A stretch of DNA of 64,000 nt from contig JAHHTY010000001.1 in NCBI GenBank assembly GCA_020024325.1, positions 1 to 64,000 on the forward strand, given 5' to 3'. The notes beneath the pieces are model-generated. The model ran no database searches and was not told the origin of the DNA. It was given only the letters and a program-made list of their open reading frames with translations. The stretch is from Negativibacillus sp. (GTDB lineage Bacteria; Bacillota; Clostridia; Oscillospirales; Ruminococcaceae). Made by a program: the position numbers and the translations under genes. Shown one piece after another: positions 63,535 through 64,000 of this stretch (positions are counted from its first letter, which is position 1; each line of letters opens with the position of its first letter).

Positions 63535-64000
63535 TTAATCTGCATAATTCCCAGCAATGGCAAAAGCGTGGTTGAGCGGACCGCTGCCTTTTCCTAAATC
63601 CATCCTATCCTCTAAAGCCAAGGAAAGATAATGTTTTGCTTGTTCTACCGCTTTTTCCAAAGAATAGCCTTTTGCCAGATTGCTTGCTATTGCACTGGAA
63701 AGTGTGCAGCCTGTTCCATGGGTATTTTCATTTTGAATTCTTTTTCCATAAAACCAGCAACCGCCATCTTTTTGCCATAGATAATCATTTGCACTATTAA
63801 CTTGATGACCACCTTTGCACAAAACCGCACAGCCGAAATGTTCACCAATCCACTGTGCAGCCTGCTCCATCTCTTCCGGTGTTTGAATGGACATTCCTGC
63901 AAGCACCTCTGCCTCCGGAATATTCGGTGTTAAAACCGTTGCCAGAGGAAACAGTTCCTTTTTTAAAACCTCAATCGCATCTTCGCTGATTAACCGAGAA
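63535..64000 (-). CDS. thiD: Hydroxymethylpyrimidine/phosphomethylpyrimidine kinase (3' part)
   Basis: The visible C-terminal about 155 residues run off the window edge, in frame, at base 64000. Motifs of the ribokinase-like ThiD family are [25 protein letters not shown] and the anion-hole motif [19 protein letters not shown]. It phosphorylates HMP-P made by ThiC, so thiD-thiC is a functional pair. Any TPP riboswitch would lie outside the window. Confidence 0.94.
   Translation of the reverse strand, partial: SRLISEDAIEVLKKELFPLATVLTPNIPEAEVLAGMSIQTPEEMEQAAQWIGEHFGCAVLCKGGHQVNSANDYLWQKDGGCWFYGKRIQNENTHGTGCTLSSAIASNLAKGYSLEKAVEQAKHYLSLALEDRMDLGKGSGPLNHAFAIAGNYAD

Noticed and set aside
1..64000. 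CRISPR arrays, tRNA/rRNA genes, insertion sequences
   Set aside because: No regularly spaced direct repeats, no tRNA cloverleaf or rRNA segments and no transposase-like frames were seen by reading. A tRNAscan or ISfinder search would settle small or degraded cases.

Overview
The window is a contiguous stretch of a low-GC, anaerobic Firmicute chromosome, most likely class Clostridia (an Oscillospiraceae/Ruminococcaceae-type gut anaerobe). This rests on gene content: a FabK-type fatty acid cluster headed by a MarR regulator, an FprA flavodiiron protein, IreB, YlxM-Ffh-RpsP-KhpA-RimM-TrmD, 2-hydroxyacyl-CoA dehydratase activases, strong AGGAGG ribosome binding sites, and TTGACA-17-TATAAT promoters. 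No rRNA, tRNA, CRISPR, prophage or insertion sequence was seen. The species cannot be named from this alone.

Layout. 1-9.3 kb: a MerR regulator divergent from a YitT-type membrane protein, two tandem orphan oligopeptide-type binding lipoproteins, a 1.2 kb AT-rich gap, and an ECF sigma/anti-sigma pair. 9.6-15.1 kb: a CmpB-like membrane protein and two halves of an acyl-CoA dehydratase activase system. 15.4-20.1 kb: a plus-strand aroB-aroA-aroC-pheA operon behind an elaborate leader. 20.2-21.5 kb: ireB, a small conserved gene and a DUF454 protein. 21.5-25.1 kb: a heterodimeric ABC exporter behind a cluster of palindromic operators. 25.1-35.1 kb: a twelve-gene type II fatty acid operon (fabT-like, fabH, acpP, fabK, fabD, fabG, fabF, accB, fabZ, accC, accD, accA). 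35.2-38.5 kb: redox and hydrolase genes. 38.6-43.6 kb: uvrB-uvrA. 43.8-50 kb: an Asp-rich secreted protein, radC, an RluA-type pseudouridine synthase, a lipoprotein, a small zinc-ribbon membrane protein and a TraX-like protein. 49.6-53.6 kb: rsmD-coaD-coiled-coil gene, uvrC and HPr. 54-57.8 kb: the ylxM-ffh-rpsP-khpA-rimM-trmD translation cluster. 58-62 kb: a threonine-aldolase-like enzyme, a cysteine hydrolase, a DppA-like peptidase and an MFS carrier. 62.2-64 kb: thiC and the 3' part of thiD.

The two most notable signals are not protein genes of normal size. (1) In front of aroB there is a consensus promoter with a flanking inverted repeat. It is followed by a strong ribosome binding site, a 25-codon Phe/Tyr-rich leader peptide gene, and a perfect intrinsic terminator before the first enzyme gene. 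This is the anatomy of ribosome-mediated attenuation on a Firmicute chorismate/phenylalanine operon. (2) The fatty acid cluster carries six matches or near matches to the palindrome TATTTCCCGGGAAATA, which is the binding site of the nucleoid occlusion protein Noc. Four lie between fabH and acpP, one in fabF and one in fabZ; five share the exact 12-base core, which I saw nowhere else in the window. Several other transcription signals can be read in detail: a 19-bp-spacer MerR promoter, a MarR operator over the start of the fab operon, and four nested palindromes before the ABC exporter.
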